A stretch of DNA of 8,659 nucleotides from an uncultured Clostridia bacterium (GTDB lineage Bacteria; Bacillota_A; Clostridia; UMGS1840; HGM11507), in assembly GCA_934403665.1 (NCBI GenBank), contig CAKRUL010000033.1:1-8659 (forward strand). The letters run 5' to 3'. Position numbers and translations under genes: made by a program. Below the pieces are notes generated by a model, which was not told the DNA's origin, searched no databases, and was given only the letters and a program-made list of their open reading frames with translations. Position 1 is the stretch's first letter; every line of letters begins with the position of its first letter. Shown piece after piece: positions 1 through 6,162 of this stretch.

Positions 1-417
1 TACCCCAATCAGATCTTACAGATTCCGGTAATGGACAGTACCGTTTCTTCCTATGAACAGCAAGTCATTGACCTGGTCAACGAGATCCGGCAAAAGAACG
101 GATTGAAGCCCTTGAAGGCAAATTGGGAGCTCTCCCGTGTCGCGCGCTACAAATCCCAGGATATGTATGATAACCGTTATTTTTCGCACAACAGCCCGAT
201 CTACGGCACTCCGTTTCAAATGATGAAGAATTTTGGAATTTCTTACCGCAGTGCGGCAGAAAACATTGCAAAAGGGCAACGCACACCGCAGGAAGTCGTG
301 AATGCCTGGATGAATTCAAGCGGACACCGCGCCAACATTTTAAATGCATCCTATACACAAATAGGGGTCGGTTATGTTGCAACCGGAAACTATTGGACGC
401 AAATGTTTATCGGCTGA
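1..417 (+). CDS. LysM/CAP-domain secreted protein, 3' part only
   Basis: The frame is open from the first base of the window, so the gene starts outside it; 138 codons are visible, ending at TGA 415-417. The first ten residues (YPNQILQIPV) look like the end of a LysM peptidoglycan-binding domain, where P-x-Q-x-L-x-I-P is typical. The remainder is a CAP (SCP/PR-1-like) domain of the bacterial YkwD type: VNEIRQKNGLKPL near its start, the histidine in YFSHNSPIYG, the AAENIAKG segment, the SSGHRANILN signature and IGVGYV at the end. Such LysM-CAP proteins are normally exported and wall- or spore-associated, and their biochemical activity is mostly unknown. The ATG at 31 lies inside the protein between the two domains and is not taken as the start. 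The gene converges on hemW. The signal peptide and any further LysM repeats would lie upstream of the window. Confidence 0.9.
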   Translation, partial: YPNQILQIPVMDSTVSSYEQQVIDLVNEIRQKNGLKPLKANWELSRVARYKSQDMYDNRYFSHNSPIYGTPFQMMKNFGISYRSAAENIAKGQRTPQEVVNAWMNSSGHRANILNASYTQIGVGYVATGNYWTQMFIG

Positions 418-437
418 ATATTTTTCTCTCAAACAAC

Positions 438-453
438 GCCCGGACATCCGGGC
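438..453. terminator. weak terminator candidate between convergent genes
   Basis: GCCCGG (438-443) and CCGGGC (448-453) form a 6-bp GC-only stem with a 4-base loop in the 90-base gap between the CAP-protein stop and the hemW stop. Read leftwards (hemW direction) it is followed by GTTGTTTG, a poor U-tract. Read rightwards it is followed by ATACATAAAAA with no U-tract. It is therefore more likely to serve hemW, if it works at all. Nothing else stands out in this gap. Confidence 0.4.
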
Positions 454-507
454 ATACATAAAAACGTCCCAAGTCATTCTATGTCAAGCTGTCAGTGGCA
501 GGTCTGT

Positions 508-1626
508 TCAAACAAAGTCGCTCAGAATATAATTGGAAATTTCAAATCCTTTTTTCGTCAAAGCATACCCCTTCCCGGTTCGCAGTAAATGTCCGGATTT
601 CAGATATTTTTCCAGCAGATTCCCATATCGTTTTTCAAAATCAATGCCGAACCGTTTCCGCAAGGATTCGGTATCAATTCCCTCCATCAGCCGCATTCCG
701 GTAATAATCGCGTCCTGGAACAATTCCTCTTCGGTCTCCCTCTGCGATTGGATGACCGGCTTATCCCCCCGGGAAAGAAGCTGCATATATTCCTTATAAT
801 CTGAAGTATTTGCATACCGCCGTCCTCTGAAAAAAGAATGTGCCGCCAATCCAAATCCGATAAAATTCTCCATACGCCAATATTTCAAATTGTGTCGGCA
901 CGCAAACCCCTTCTTCGCAAAATTGGAAATTTCATACGGAAAATAGCCGCTTGTGCTTAGATAGGATTGCAAATGCTCATACATCCAGCGCTCGGTTTCC
1001 TCCTCCGGAAGCTTTAAATCCGTTCTCTCAAAAAACGGAGTTCCTTCCTCCAAAATCAGAGAATAGGCCGAGATATGTTCCGGTTGCAAATCGCATACCG
1101 TCTCCAGCGTCTGATGAAAACTTTTCGCTGTCTGCAAAGGAATTCCAAACATGATATCCACATTGATATTCGCAAAACCGGCCTTTCTTGCGGCCGCATA
1201 ATTATTCCGAAAATCTTCGGCGGAATGCAGTCTTCCAAGCGCTTTGAGTTCCCTGTCCTCTGCCGATTGCAGACCAATGCTCAAACGATTGATCCCGGCT
1301 TGCCGATAAATCAGAAGGTTTTCCTCTGTCAGAGTAGCCGGGTTTGCCTCCAGCGTAATTTCGGCATTTTCAGCGATATTATATTTTCGGAGTTGATCCA
1401 TCAAATGAAAAATATGCGCAGGAGCAACGGCAGAAGGGGTTCCTCCGCCGAAAAAGATGGTGTCAATGCTGCATTCCGAAAGCGTTTCTTCGTACAACGC
1501 AATCTCCCGACGCAAAAAGGCAAAATAATCGTCCTCCCTTGAAAAATCCGAAAACGAAACAAAGTCGCAGTATTGACATTTTCTGCGACAAAACGGGATA
1601 TGAAGATAGATTCCACAGCGTTCCAT
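508..1626 (-). CDS. hemW: heme chaperone HemW (radical SAM, HemN-like)
   Basis: A 372-residue protein of the HemN-like radical SAM family. The iron-sulfur motif CxxxCxxC is at C13, C17 and C20 in CRRKCQYC. GGGTPS follows at 60-65, then the ANPATL and GINRLSIGLQS segments of the radical SAM barrel. The HNxxYW motif (RHNLKYW) in the C-terminal half is a hallmark that separates HemW, which binds and transfers heme, from true coproporphyrinogen III dehydrogenase HemN. Many databases still call it 'oxygen-independent coproporphyrinogen oxidase'. A TTG twelve bases upstream (1636-1638) is in frame, but it overlaps the GGAGGA ribosome binding site that precedes ATG 1624-1626, so the ATG is chosen. 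The gene lies downstream of lepA on the same strand, an arrangement common in Firmicutes, but a terminator hairpin stands between them. Confidence 0.93.
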   Translation of the reverse strand: MERCGIYLHIPFCRRKCQYCDFVSFSDFSREDDYFAFLRREIALYEETLSECSIDTIFFGGGTPSAVAPAHIFHLMDQLRKYNIAENAEITLEANPATLTEENLLIYRQAGINRLSIGLQSAEDRELKALGRLHSAEDFRNNYAAARKAGFANINVDIMFGIPLQTAKSFHQTLETVCDLQPEHISAYSLILEEGTPFFERTDLKLPEEETERWMYEHLQSYLSTSGYFPYEISNFAKKGFACRHNLKYWRMENFIGFGLAAHSFFRGRRYANTSDYKEYMQLLSRGDKPVIQSQRETEEELFQDAIITGMRLMEGIDTESLRKRFGIDFEKRYGNLLEKYLKSGHLLRTGKGYALTKKGFEISNYILSDFV

Positions 1627-1630
1627 TGCT

Positions 1631-1636
1631 TCCTCC
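1631..1636 (-). promoter_or_regulatory. hemW ribosome binding site, next to a terminator U-tract
   Basis: GGAGGA on the minus strand lies four bases before ATG 1624-1626 and fixes the hemW start, excluding the in-frame TTG that it overlaps. It begins only about five bases after the U-tract of the lepA-hemW terminator, so a transcript ending at that hairpin would stop at or just before this site. Confidence 0.8.
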
Positions 1637-1640
1637 AATC

Positions 1641-1665
1641 AAAAAGGCAGGCACAGTGCCTGCCT
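1641..1665 (-). terminator. intrinsic terminator between lepA and hemW
   Basis: On the minus strand AGGCAGGC (1665-1658) and GCCTGCCT (1652-1645) form an 8-bp perfect stem around the loop ACTGT, followed by a run of Ts at 1645-1641. It begins 22 bases after the lepA stop codon. The stem is GC-rich and the U-tract immediate, so it should terminate well. hemW would then depend on readthrough or on a promoter inside lepA; I see no convincing -35/-10 pair in the last 60 bases of lepA. Confidence 0.85.
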
Positions 1666-1687
1666 CAGACTGCCGATGTTTCAAATA

Positions 1688-3490
1688 CTACAGCTTCAAC
1701 ACAGACATAAAAGCTTCCTGCGGCACTTCTACAGAGCCCACCTGACGCATCCGCTTTTTGCCCTCTTTCTGTTTTTCCAAAAGCTTTTTCTTACGGGTAA
1801 TATCACCGCCGTAACATTTCGCCAGCACGTCTTTCCGCAGTGCACGGACGGTTTCTCTTGCAATCACTTTGTTTCCGATTGCCGCCTGAATCGGTATTTC
1901 AAACAGCTGTCTCGGAATCACTTCCTTCAGTTTTTCTGCAATTTTTCTTCCTCTGGCATAGGCTTTTTCCTCATGCACAATAAAGGAAAGAGCATCCACA
2001 ATATCGCCGTTTAACAGAATATCAAGCTTCACTAATTTGGAACGTCTGTAACCGCACAGCTCATAATCAAAAGAAGCATACCCCTTCGTTCGGGATTTCA
2101 GTGCATCAAAAAAGTCATAAATGATTTCATTCAGAGGCATTTCATAGTAGAGCTGGGTTCTGGTTTCATCCAAATACTTCATATCCAGATAAGTTCCCCG
2201 TCTGTCCTGGCAAAGTTCCATCAAATTTCCCACATACTCTGTCGGCGTCATGATGGTCGCTTGGACCATCGGCTCCTCCATATAGTCGATTTCCGTAGGA
2301 TTGGGGAGCATGGTCGGATTGTCGATTTCCAGGAAAGTTCCATCCGTTTTCATCACACGGTAAATAACGCTCGGCGCAGTTGTGATGATATCCAAATGAT
2401 ACTCCCGTTCAATGCGCTCCTGAATAATCTCCATGTGAAGAAGCCCCAAAAAACCGCAACGGAAACCAAAGCCCAAGGCAATGGAGGTCTCTGCTTCAAA
2501 TACCAAAGAGGCATCGTTCAGCTGGAGCTTTTCCAGTGCGTCTCTCAAATCATTGTATTTTGCACCGTCCACCGGATAAATTCCGGAAAACACCATGGGA
2601 TTGACCTTCTTATAACCGGGTAAGGGTTCCTCGGCAGGCTGTTCCGCATTCGTGACGGTATCCCCCACCTGGGTTTCCGACACATTCTTGATGCTGGCCG
2701 CAATAAAGCCGACTTCTCCCGCCTGCAGTCTGTTGCTGACCGTCATGCCCTTGGGATTCAAATACCCGATTTCTGTCACCAGAAATTCCGCATTTTTGTG
2801 CATCATTCGTATGGTCATACCGGGCTTCAATACGCCGTCTACCACGCGCACATAAACGATAACCCCTTTATAGGCATCGTAATATGAATCAAAAATCAAG
2901 GCCTTTAACGGCTTATTGACATCGCCGCCGGGAGCCGGCACTTTCTTCACAATCTGCTCCAGAACTTCCTCAATTCCCTGTCCCAATTTTGCGGAAATCA
3001 AGGGAGCATCCTGCGCTTCAATGCCAATGATGTCCTCTATCTCTTGCTTCACATGTTCCGGACGGGCGCTTGGCAGATCAATTTTATTAATCACCGGCAC
3101 AATTTCCAAATCATGTTCAATCGCCAGATAAGTGTTTGCCAAGGTCTGCGCCTCTATCCCCTGCGCGGCATCCACTACAAGAATTGCACCTTCACAGGCG
3201 GCAAGGCTCCGAGATACTTCATAGTTGAAATCCACATGTCCTGGAGTATCAATAAGATTTAAAATATATTCTTCGCCATCCTGCGCCTGATATCCCAAAC
3301 GAACGGCACGCGCCTTAATCGTAATGCCCCGTTCTCTTTCCAAATCCATATTATCCAGAAGTTGTTCCTCCATCTCCCTCTGGGTCACTACACCGGTCTT
3401 TTCCAACAGCCGATCGGCAAGTGTAGATTTTCCGTGATCAATATGTGCAATAATTGAAAAATTTCTGATATTTTTTTGTTTATCCTGCAT
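1688..3490 (-). CDS. lepA: elongation factor 4 (LepA), ribosome back-translocase GTPase
   Basis: A 600-residue translational GTPase, full length for LepA/EF4. The G motifs stand in order near the N terminus: G1 AHIDHGKST at 15-23, G2 RGIT at 54-57, G3 DTPGHVDF at 81-88 and G4 NKID at 135-138. The C-terminal part contains the LepA-specific stretch [19 protein letters not shown], which includes basic residues expected to contact rRNA. LepA acts on the ribosome, where roles in back-translocation, subunit assembly and initiation have been proposed. The start ATG 3488-3490 is preceded by GGAGAG at a spacing of seven bases and by a good sigma-A-type promoter. No spoIIP or gpr homologue is seen on its upstream side, where many Firmicutes have one; a thiamin salvage operon lies there instead. 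Confidence 0.97.
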   Translation of the reverse strand: MQDKQKNIRNFSIIAHIDHGKSTLADRLLEKTGVVTQREMEEQLLDNMDLERERGITIKARAVRLGYQAQDGEEYILNLIDTPGHVDFNYEVSRSLAACEGAILVVDAAQGIEAQTLANTYLAIEHDLEIVPVINKIDLPSARPEHVKQEIEDIIGIEAQDAPLISAKLGQGIEEVLEQIVKKVPAPGGDVNKPLKALIFDSYYDAYKGVIVYVRVVDGVLKPGMTIRMMHKNAEFLVTEIGYLNPKGMTVSNRLQAGEVGFIAASIKNVSETQVGDTVTNAEQPAEEPLPGYKKVNPMVFSGIYPVDGAKYNDLRDALEKLQLNDASLVFEAETSIALGFGFRCGFLGLLHMEIIQERIEREYHLDIITTAPSVIYRVMKTDGTFLEIDNPTMLPNPTEIDYMEEPMVQATIMTPTEYVGNLMELCQDRRGTYLDMKYLDETRTQLYYEMPLNEIIYDFFDALKSRTKGYASFDYELCGYRRSKLVKLDILLNGDIVDALSFIVHEEKAYARGRKIAEKLKEVIPRQLFEIPIQAAIGNKVIARETVRALRKDVLAKCYGGDITRKKKLLEKQKEGKKRMRQVGSVEVPQEAFMSVLKL

Positions 3491-3526
3491 GTTTCATCTC
3501 TCCGCTATCTTTTCGCTATTATATTA

Positions 3527-3555
3527 ATTATATCAAAAACACGGAACAAAGTAAA
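3527..3555 (-). promoter_or_regulatory. promoter of lepA
   Basis: On the minus strand TTTACT (3555-3550, four of six consensus positions) is separated by 17 bases from a perfect TATAAT (3532-3527). Transcription would begin near 3520, giving a leader of about 30 bases that holds the GGAGAG ribosome binding site of lepA. A second TATAAT lies nearer the gene but has no suitably spaced -35. Confidence 0.7.
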
Positions 3556-3589
3556 TACTTAAGCTTAGAAAGTATACAGTCGTCATTTT

Positions 3590-3619
3590 GTTAGTGTACA
3601 ATATATATTGGACACTAAC
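3590..3619. repeat. 30-bp near-perfect palindrome, candidate operator
   Basis: GTTAGTGT (3590-3597) and ACACTAAC (3612-3619) are exact inverted copies, and CAATATATATTG (3599-3610) between them is itself a perfect palindrome. Only the A3598/G3611 pair breaks the symmetry. It is not followed by a T-run in either direction, so it does not look like a terminator. It lies 34 bases from the -35 box of lepA and 32 bases from the -35 box of the thiamin operon, almost centred between the divergent promoters. A dimeric DNA-binding regulator is the simplest explanation. I do not recognise the motif as a known operator. Confidence 0.6.
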
Positions 3620-3651
3620 ATGTACCATAACAACTTTTTTCATTAATGTTA

Positions 3652-3680
3652 TTGTGTTTTTACATAATAGGGTGTATAAT
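3652..3680 (+). promoter_or_regulatory. promoter of the thiamin salvage operon
   Basis: TTGTGT (3652-3657) is separated by 17 bases from a perfect TATAAT (3675-3680). Transcription would start near 3687, just ahead of the TPP aptamer, as expected for a riboswitch-controlled leader. The -35 matches consensus at three positions only, so the promoter may be moderate or assisted. Confidence 0.65.
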
Positions 3681-3695
3681 ATATAAAACAATATA

Positions 3696-3777
3696 GATGG
3701 GAGCTTGTGTTACAGGCTGAGAGGAAGGTGTGACCTTCGACCGAGAACCTGATTTGGATAATGCCAACGTAGGGATG
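3696..3777 (+). promoter_or_regulatory. TPP riboswitch (THI element), complete
   Basis: All landmarks of the thiamin pyrophosphate aptamer are present in order. GGGAGC is at 3699-3704. The P3 hairpin CTTGT/ACAGG is at 3704-3716, and the pyrimidine-binding CTGAGA at 3717-3722. An optional variable stem GAAGGT/ACCTTC lies at 3724-3738. ACCTGAT (3747-3753) pairs through CCT/AGG with CGTAGGGA (3768-3775) as P4. P5 is TTGG/CCAA around the conserved loop ATAATG at 3754-3767. A terminator follows 36 bases later, so control is probably by premature termination when TPP is bound. Downstream of the aptamer CCCAAT (3778-3783) can pair with ATTGGG (3791-3796), or CCAATG (3779-3784) with CATTGG (3809-3814), which reaches the first base of the terminator stem. 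These are candidate switching helices. Confidence 0.95.
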
Positions 3778-3813
3778 CCCAATGCAAAAAATTGGGAACA
3801 ACGAAGCACATTG

Positions 3814-3843
3814 GAAGTTACCGAATCGGTAACTTCTTTTTTT
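3814..3843 (+). terminator. riboswitch-controlled intrinsic terminator
   Basis: GAAGTTACCG (3814-3823) and CGGTAACTTC (3827-3836) form a perfect 10-bp stem with loop AAT, followed by seven Ts (3837-3843). It is the expression platform of the TPP riboswitch just upstream and lies about 175 bases before the first gene of the operon. Confidence 0.93.
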
Positions 3844-3871
3844 GTTATATTGGGGGTGAAAAGATTATATC
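3842..3871 (+). promoter_or_regulatory. possible internal promoter between the two leader elements
   Basis: TTGTTA (3842-3847) and TATATC (3866-3871) are 18 bases apart, each matching consensus at four positions. If active it would bypass the TPP-controlled terminator and place the second leader element alone in control of thiW. The match is modest in an AT-rich stretch. The rest of 3872-3908 holds short inverted repeats (CCGA/TCGG at 3871-3883, AAGG/CCTT at 3892-3905) and no supported gene. Confidence 0.2.
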
Positions 3872-3908
3872 CGAAGAGATCGGACGGATAGAAGGGGAGC
3901 TCCTTGTA

Positions 3909-4003
3909 TCTTGTAATTTTGCGATGGGAACCCGTGTTTCGGGGTGAGAGGAGAAAATTCATTCTCGACCGCACCAAGGCATTTGCCTTGTATCATAACA
4001 AGA
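3909..4003 (+). promoter_or_regulatory. TPP-aptamer-like leader element lacking the P4/P5 half
   Basis: The 5' part repeats the upstream TPP aptamer. GATGGGA is at 3923-3929. A P3 hairpin CCCG/CGGG (3931-3934 and 3940-3943) has pairs that covary with CTTGT/ACAGG of the first copy. TGAGA is at 3945-3949, a variable stem GAGAA/TTCTC at 3951-3966, and CGACCG at 3966-3971. The pyrophosphate-sensing part is not conserved: ACCTGAT and CGTAGGGA are absent. In their place is the hairpin CAAGGC/GCCTTG (3975-3990), sitting where P5 would be. TCTTGT (3909-3914) can pair with ACAAGA (3998-4003) and close the whole domain, just before the thiW ribosome binding site at 4005-4010. It could be a variant riboswitch with changed ligand, or a decaying duplicate; the covariation favours a maintained fold. 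Confidence 0.6.
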
Positions 4004-4018
4004 AAAGAGGAATTTTAT

Positions 4019-4738
4019 ATGGCTAATTCATCGAAGCTTTTAAAAATGATAGTGCTTTCCATGCTGGTGGCACTTGGTGTAGTAATATCCCCCATTCTTC
4101 GGGTAGAAGGAATGTGTCCGATGGCTCATTTTATTAATATTGTTTGTGCTGTGTTTCTGGGACCTTGGTACTCGCTGTTATGTGCTACGCTTATCGGTGT
4201 GATTCGTATGACGACAATGGGAATCCCCCCATTAGCTTTGACGGGAGCAATATTCGGTGCTTTTTTGTCGGGTGTATTTTACCGATTATCAAAAGGTAAA
4301 ATCATATGTGCTGTTCTTGGAGAAATCATAGGAACAGGCATTATTGGTGCATTGGTTTCGTACCCGGTTATGCGTTTTCTTTGCGGAAAGCAAGGAATCA
4401 GTTGGACATTTTACATTCCGTCCTTTATTTGCGGAACGCTTATCGGTGGCAGCATAGCATATGTTTTTCTACGCAAATTTGCTGATAACGGAATGCTTGT
4501 TCAAATACAAAATAAGCTATCTTCCAAAAGCTATCAGGATAAAAGCACCTTACTTTCAAACACGGCAACCATTGCTGCGTTTGGTGCAATCCTTTTTGTT
4601 ATCATTGAAATTTCTTCGGATCTCTTTAAACTGGCATCACCAATATTTGATGTTCTGCCATACATTGCGCTTATCGTATGTGCTGTGACAGCGATCCTAT
4701 ATTATATTACAAAGAAGGCGAAAAAAATTGATTCATAA
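4019..4738 (+). CDS. thiW: ThiW, ECF transporter S-component for thiazole, with C-terminal extension
   Basis: A 239-residue membrane protein. ThiW is the predicted substrate-binding subunit of an energy-coupling factor importer for the thiazole moiety of thiamin. It would use shared EcfA/EcfT subunits, which are not encoded here. The family signature is clear: ISPILRVEGMCPMAHFIN at 23-40, then FLGPWYSLL and a glycine-rich LTGAIFGAFLSGVFYRL helix. About five hydrophobic helices fill the first 155 residues, matching the usual size of the family as I remember it. Beyond lies a polar linker and two more hydrophobic segments (about 183-200 and 212-231), ending in a lysine-rich tail. ATG 4019 is chosen because AAGAGG lies eight bases upstream. 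The in-frame GTG at 3944 would begin inside the leader RNA element and adds a non-hydrophobic stretch. The gene overlaps thiM by 11 bases. Confidence 0.88.
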   Translation: MANSSKLLKMIVLSMLVALGVVISPILRVEGMCPMAHFINIVCAVFLGPWYSLLCATLIGVIRMTTMGIPPLALTGAIFGAFLSGVFYRLSKGKIICAVLGEIIGTGIIGALVSYPVMRFLCGKQGISWTFYIPSFICGTLIGGSIAYVFLRKFADNGMLVQIQNKLSSKSYQDKSTLLSNTATIAAFGAILFVIIEISSDLFKLASPIFDVLPYIALIVCAVTAILYYITKKAKKIDS

Positions 4739-5540
4739 AATTTGTGACATTCAGAATACCCTAATAAACAAAAAACCCCTTATTCACTGTATCACAAATC
4801 CAATATCGATCAACCAATGTGCAAATGCAATTCTCGCGGTTGGAGCAAGACCGATTATGGCTGAACATCCAAAAGAAGTTGCAGAAATAACCGAAACGTC
4901 AAACGGCTTGATGTTAAATATCGGAAATATCACAGATGTAAGAATAGCGTCAATGATGATTTCACTAAAAGCAGCTCAGGAAAAGGCGATCCCGAGTGTT
5001 TTAGATGTTGTTGGAATAGCCTGCTCTCACTTTAGAAGAGAGTATGTTTTTGAATTGCTAAAAAAATATCATATACAGATGATAAAAGGTAACTATTCGG
5101 AAATAATGGCTTTGCACGATCAAACATACTATTCACCGGGTGTTGATTCTCAAACAACACTTGATTGGAATACCGTTGTGCAATCGTCAATAGATCTTGC
5201 AGTGAAATATAAAACTGTTATTCTCGCAACAGGAAAAACAGACATTGTGACAGACGGTAACAAAATGGTATTTGTCTATAACGGAACTCCACAGCTTGCC
5301 ACTGTTACGGGTACAGGCTGTATGCTGGGAGCATTATGTTCCACGTTTGCATCTGTGACCGATCCGTTGCAGGCAGCCATCTCTGCCTGCGCTACCTTTG
5401 GAATATGCGGACAACTCGCCGAAACCGATAAAGGCAGCGGTAGCTTTATGGTAAACTTAACGGATCAGCTCTCGACCATTCAAGCGGAAAAAATATTAAA
5501 ATACTTAAATTTGGAGGAAAAACAAATTGAAAAATTTTAA
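4728..5540 (+). CDS. thiM: hydroxyethylthiazole kinase
   Basis: A 270-residue ribokinase-like enzyme, normal length for ThiM. It phosphorylates 4-methyl-5-(2-hydroxyethyl)thiazole with ATP, feeding ThiE. The N-terminal substrate region HCITNPISINQCANAIL (20-36) followed by GARPIMAEHP is typical. The anion-hole/catalytic motif GTGCMLGA lies at 195-202, with C198 at the position of the conserved active-site cysteine known from Bacillus ThiM. The start is TTG 4728-4730, nine bases after GAAGG, and it overlaps the end of thiW, which implies translational coupling. Its substrate is presumably delivered by ThiW. Confidence 0.95.
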   Translation: MIHKICDIQNTLINKKPLIHCITNPISINQCANAILAVGARPIMAEHPKEVAEITETSNGLMLNIGNITDVRIASMMISLKAAQEKAIPSVLDVVGIACSHFRREYVFELLKKYHIQMIKGNYSEIMALHDQTYYSPGVDSQTTLDWNTVVQSSIDLAVKYKTVILATGKTDIVTDGNKMVFVYNGTPQLATVTGTGCMLGALCSTFASVTDPLQAAISACATFGICGQLAETDKGSGSFMVNLTDQLSTIQAEKILKYLNLEEKQIEKF

Positions 5541-6162
5541 TACAAATCTCTATTTTATCACGGACAGTACAACCTTTTCAGAAGACGAATTTCTTCATCG
5601 TGTAGAAGAAGGAATCATGGGTGGTGCAACCATACTTCAGCTTCGCGAAAAAGAGAAATCAACAAGAGAGTACATAGAGCTTGCAGAAAAAGTACATGCC
5701 ATTACAAAACGATATCATGTACCGCTTATTATTGATGACCGAGTGGATGTGGCACTTGCCATAGATGCGGAGGGTGTTCATGTGGGAACGAGCGATATGC
5801 CCGTTGCTATTGCAAGAAAACTGATTGGTAAAGATAAAATTTTGGGAGCAACGGCAAAAACCGTAGCCAGAGCAAAGGAATCTTTTGAACAAGGCGCAGA
5901 CTATCTTGGGGTAGGTGCTATTTATCCTACCACAACAAAAGTAAAAACTGTGCTGACTTCAACTGATACGCTGCGTGATATTTGTTATGCAGTGCCGATT
6001 CCTGTCAACGCGATTGGTGGACTGAATCAAGAGAATATTGATGTGCTTGCAGGCATCCCGATTGCAGGCATTTGTGCGGTATCTGCCATCATGAAAGCAG
6101 AGAATCCTAAAATGGCGGCAGAACAATTGAAAGCAAGGGCGAAAGAGCTCGGATTATGCTAA
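5527..6162 (+). CDS. thiE: thiamin-phosphate synthase
   Basis: A 211-residue TIM-barrel enzyme that condenses HMP-PP with thiazole phosphate to give thiamin phosphate. Recognisable segments are QLREK (38-42), the IDDRVDVAL stretch with D70-D71 followed by GVHVGTSD (metal and diphosphate binding), the phosphate-binding PTTTK (134-138), IGGLN (163-167) and VSAIM (185-189). The start is TTG 5527-5529 with GGAGG nine bases upstream, inside the end of thiM (14-base overlap). It is the point where the thiazole branch (thiW, thiM) and the pyrimidine branch (thiD, tenA) of this locus meet. Confidence 0.95.
   Translation: MKNFNTNLYFITDSTTFSEDEFLHRVEEGIMGGATILQLREKEKSTREYIELAEKVHAITKRYHVPLIIDDRVDVALAIDAEGVHVGTSDMPVAIARKLIGKDKILGATAKTVARAKESFEQGADYLGVGAIYPTTTKVKTVLTSTDTLRDICYAVPIPVNAIGGLNQENIDVLAGIPIAGICAVSAIMKAENPKMAAEQLKARAKELGLC

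Noticed and set aside
1075..1542. Plus-strand 155-codon open frame
   Set aside because: It lies wholly antisense to hemW, which has clear radical SAM motifs. Its translation shows no domain and has no ribosome binding site.
3590..3619. Palindrome read as a terminator
   Set aside because: The core is AT-rich, no T-run follows in either direction, and there is no gene directly upstream on either strand whose end it would serve.
3849..3947. Open frame in the leader (ending at TGA 3945-3947) that might encode a leader peptide
   Set aside because: It contains no ATG, GTG or TTG before the internal ATG at 3924, and GGGGGTG near its start is not spaced to any start codon.
3944..4018. Upstream GTG start for thiW adding 25 residues
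   Set aside because: It begins within the UGAGA part of the leader RNA element and has no ribosome binding site. ATG 4019 has AAGAGG at good spacing and gives the usual ThiW N terminus.
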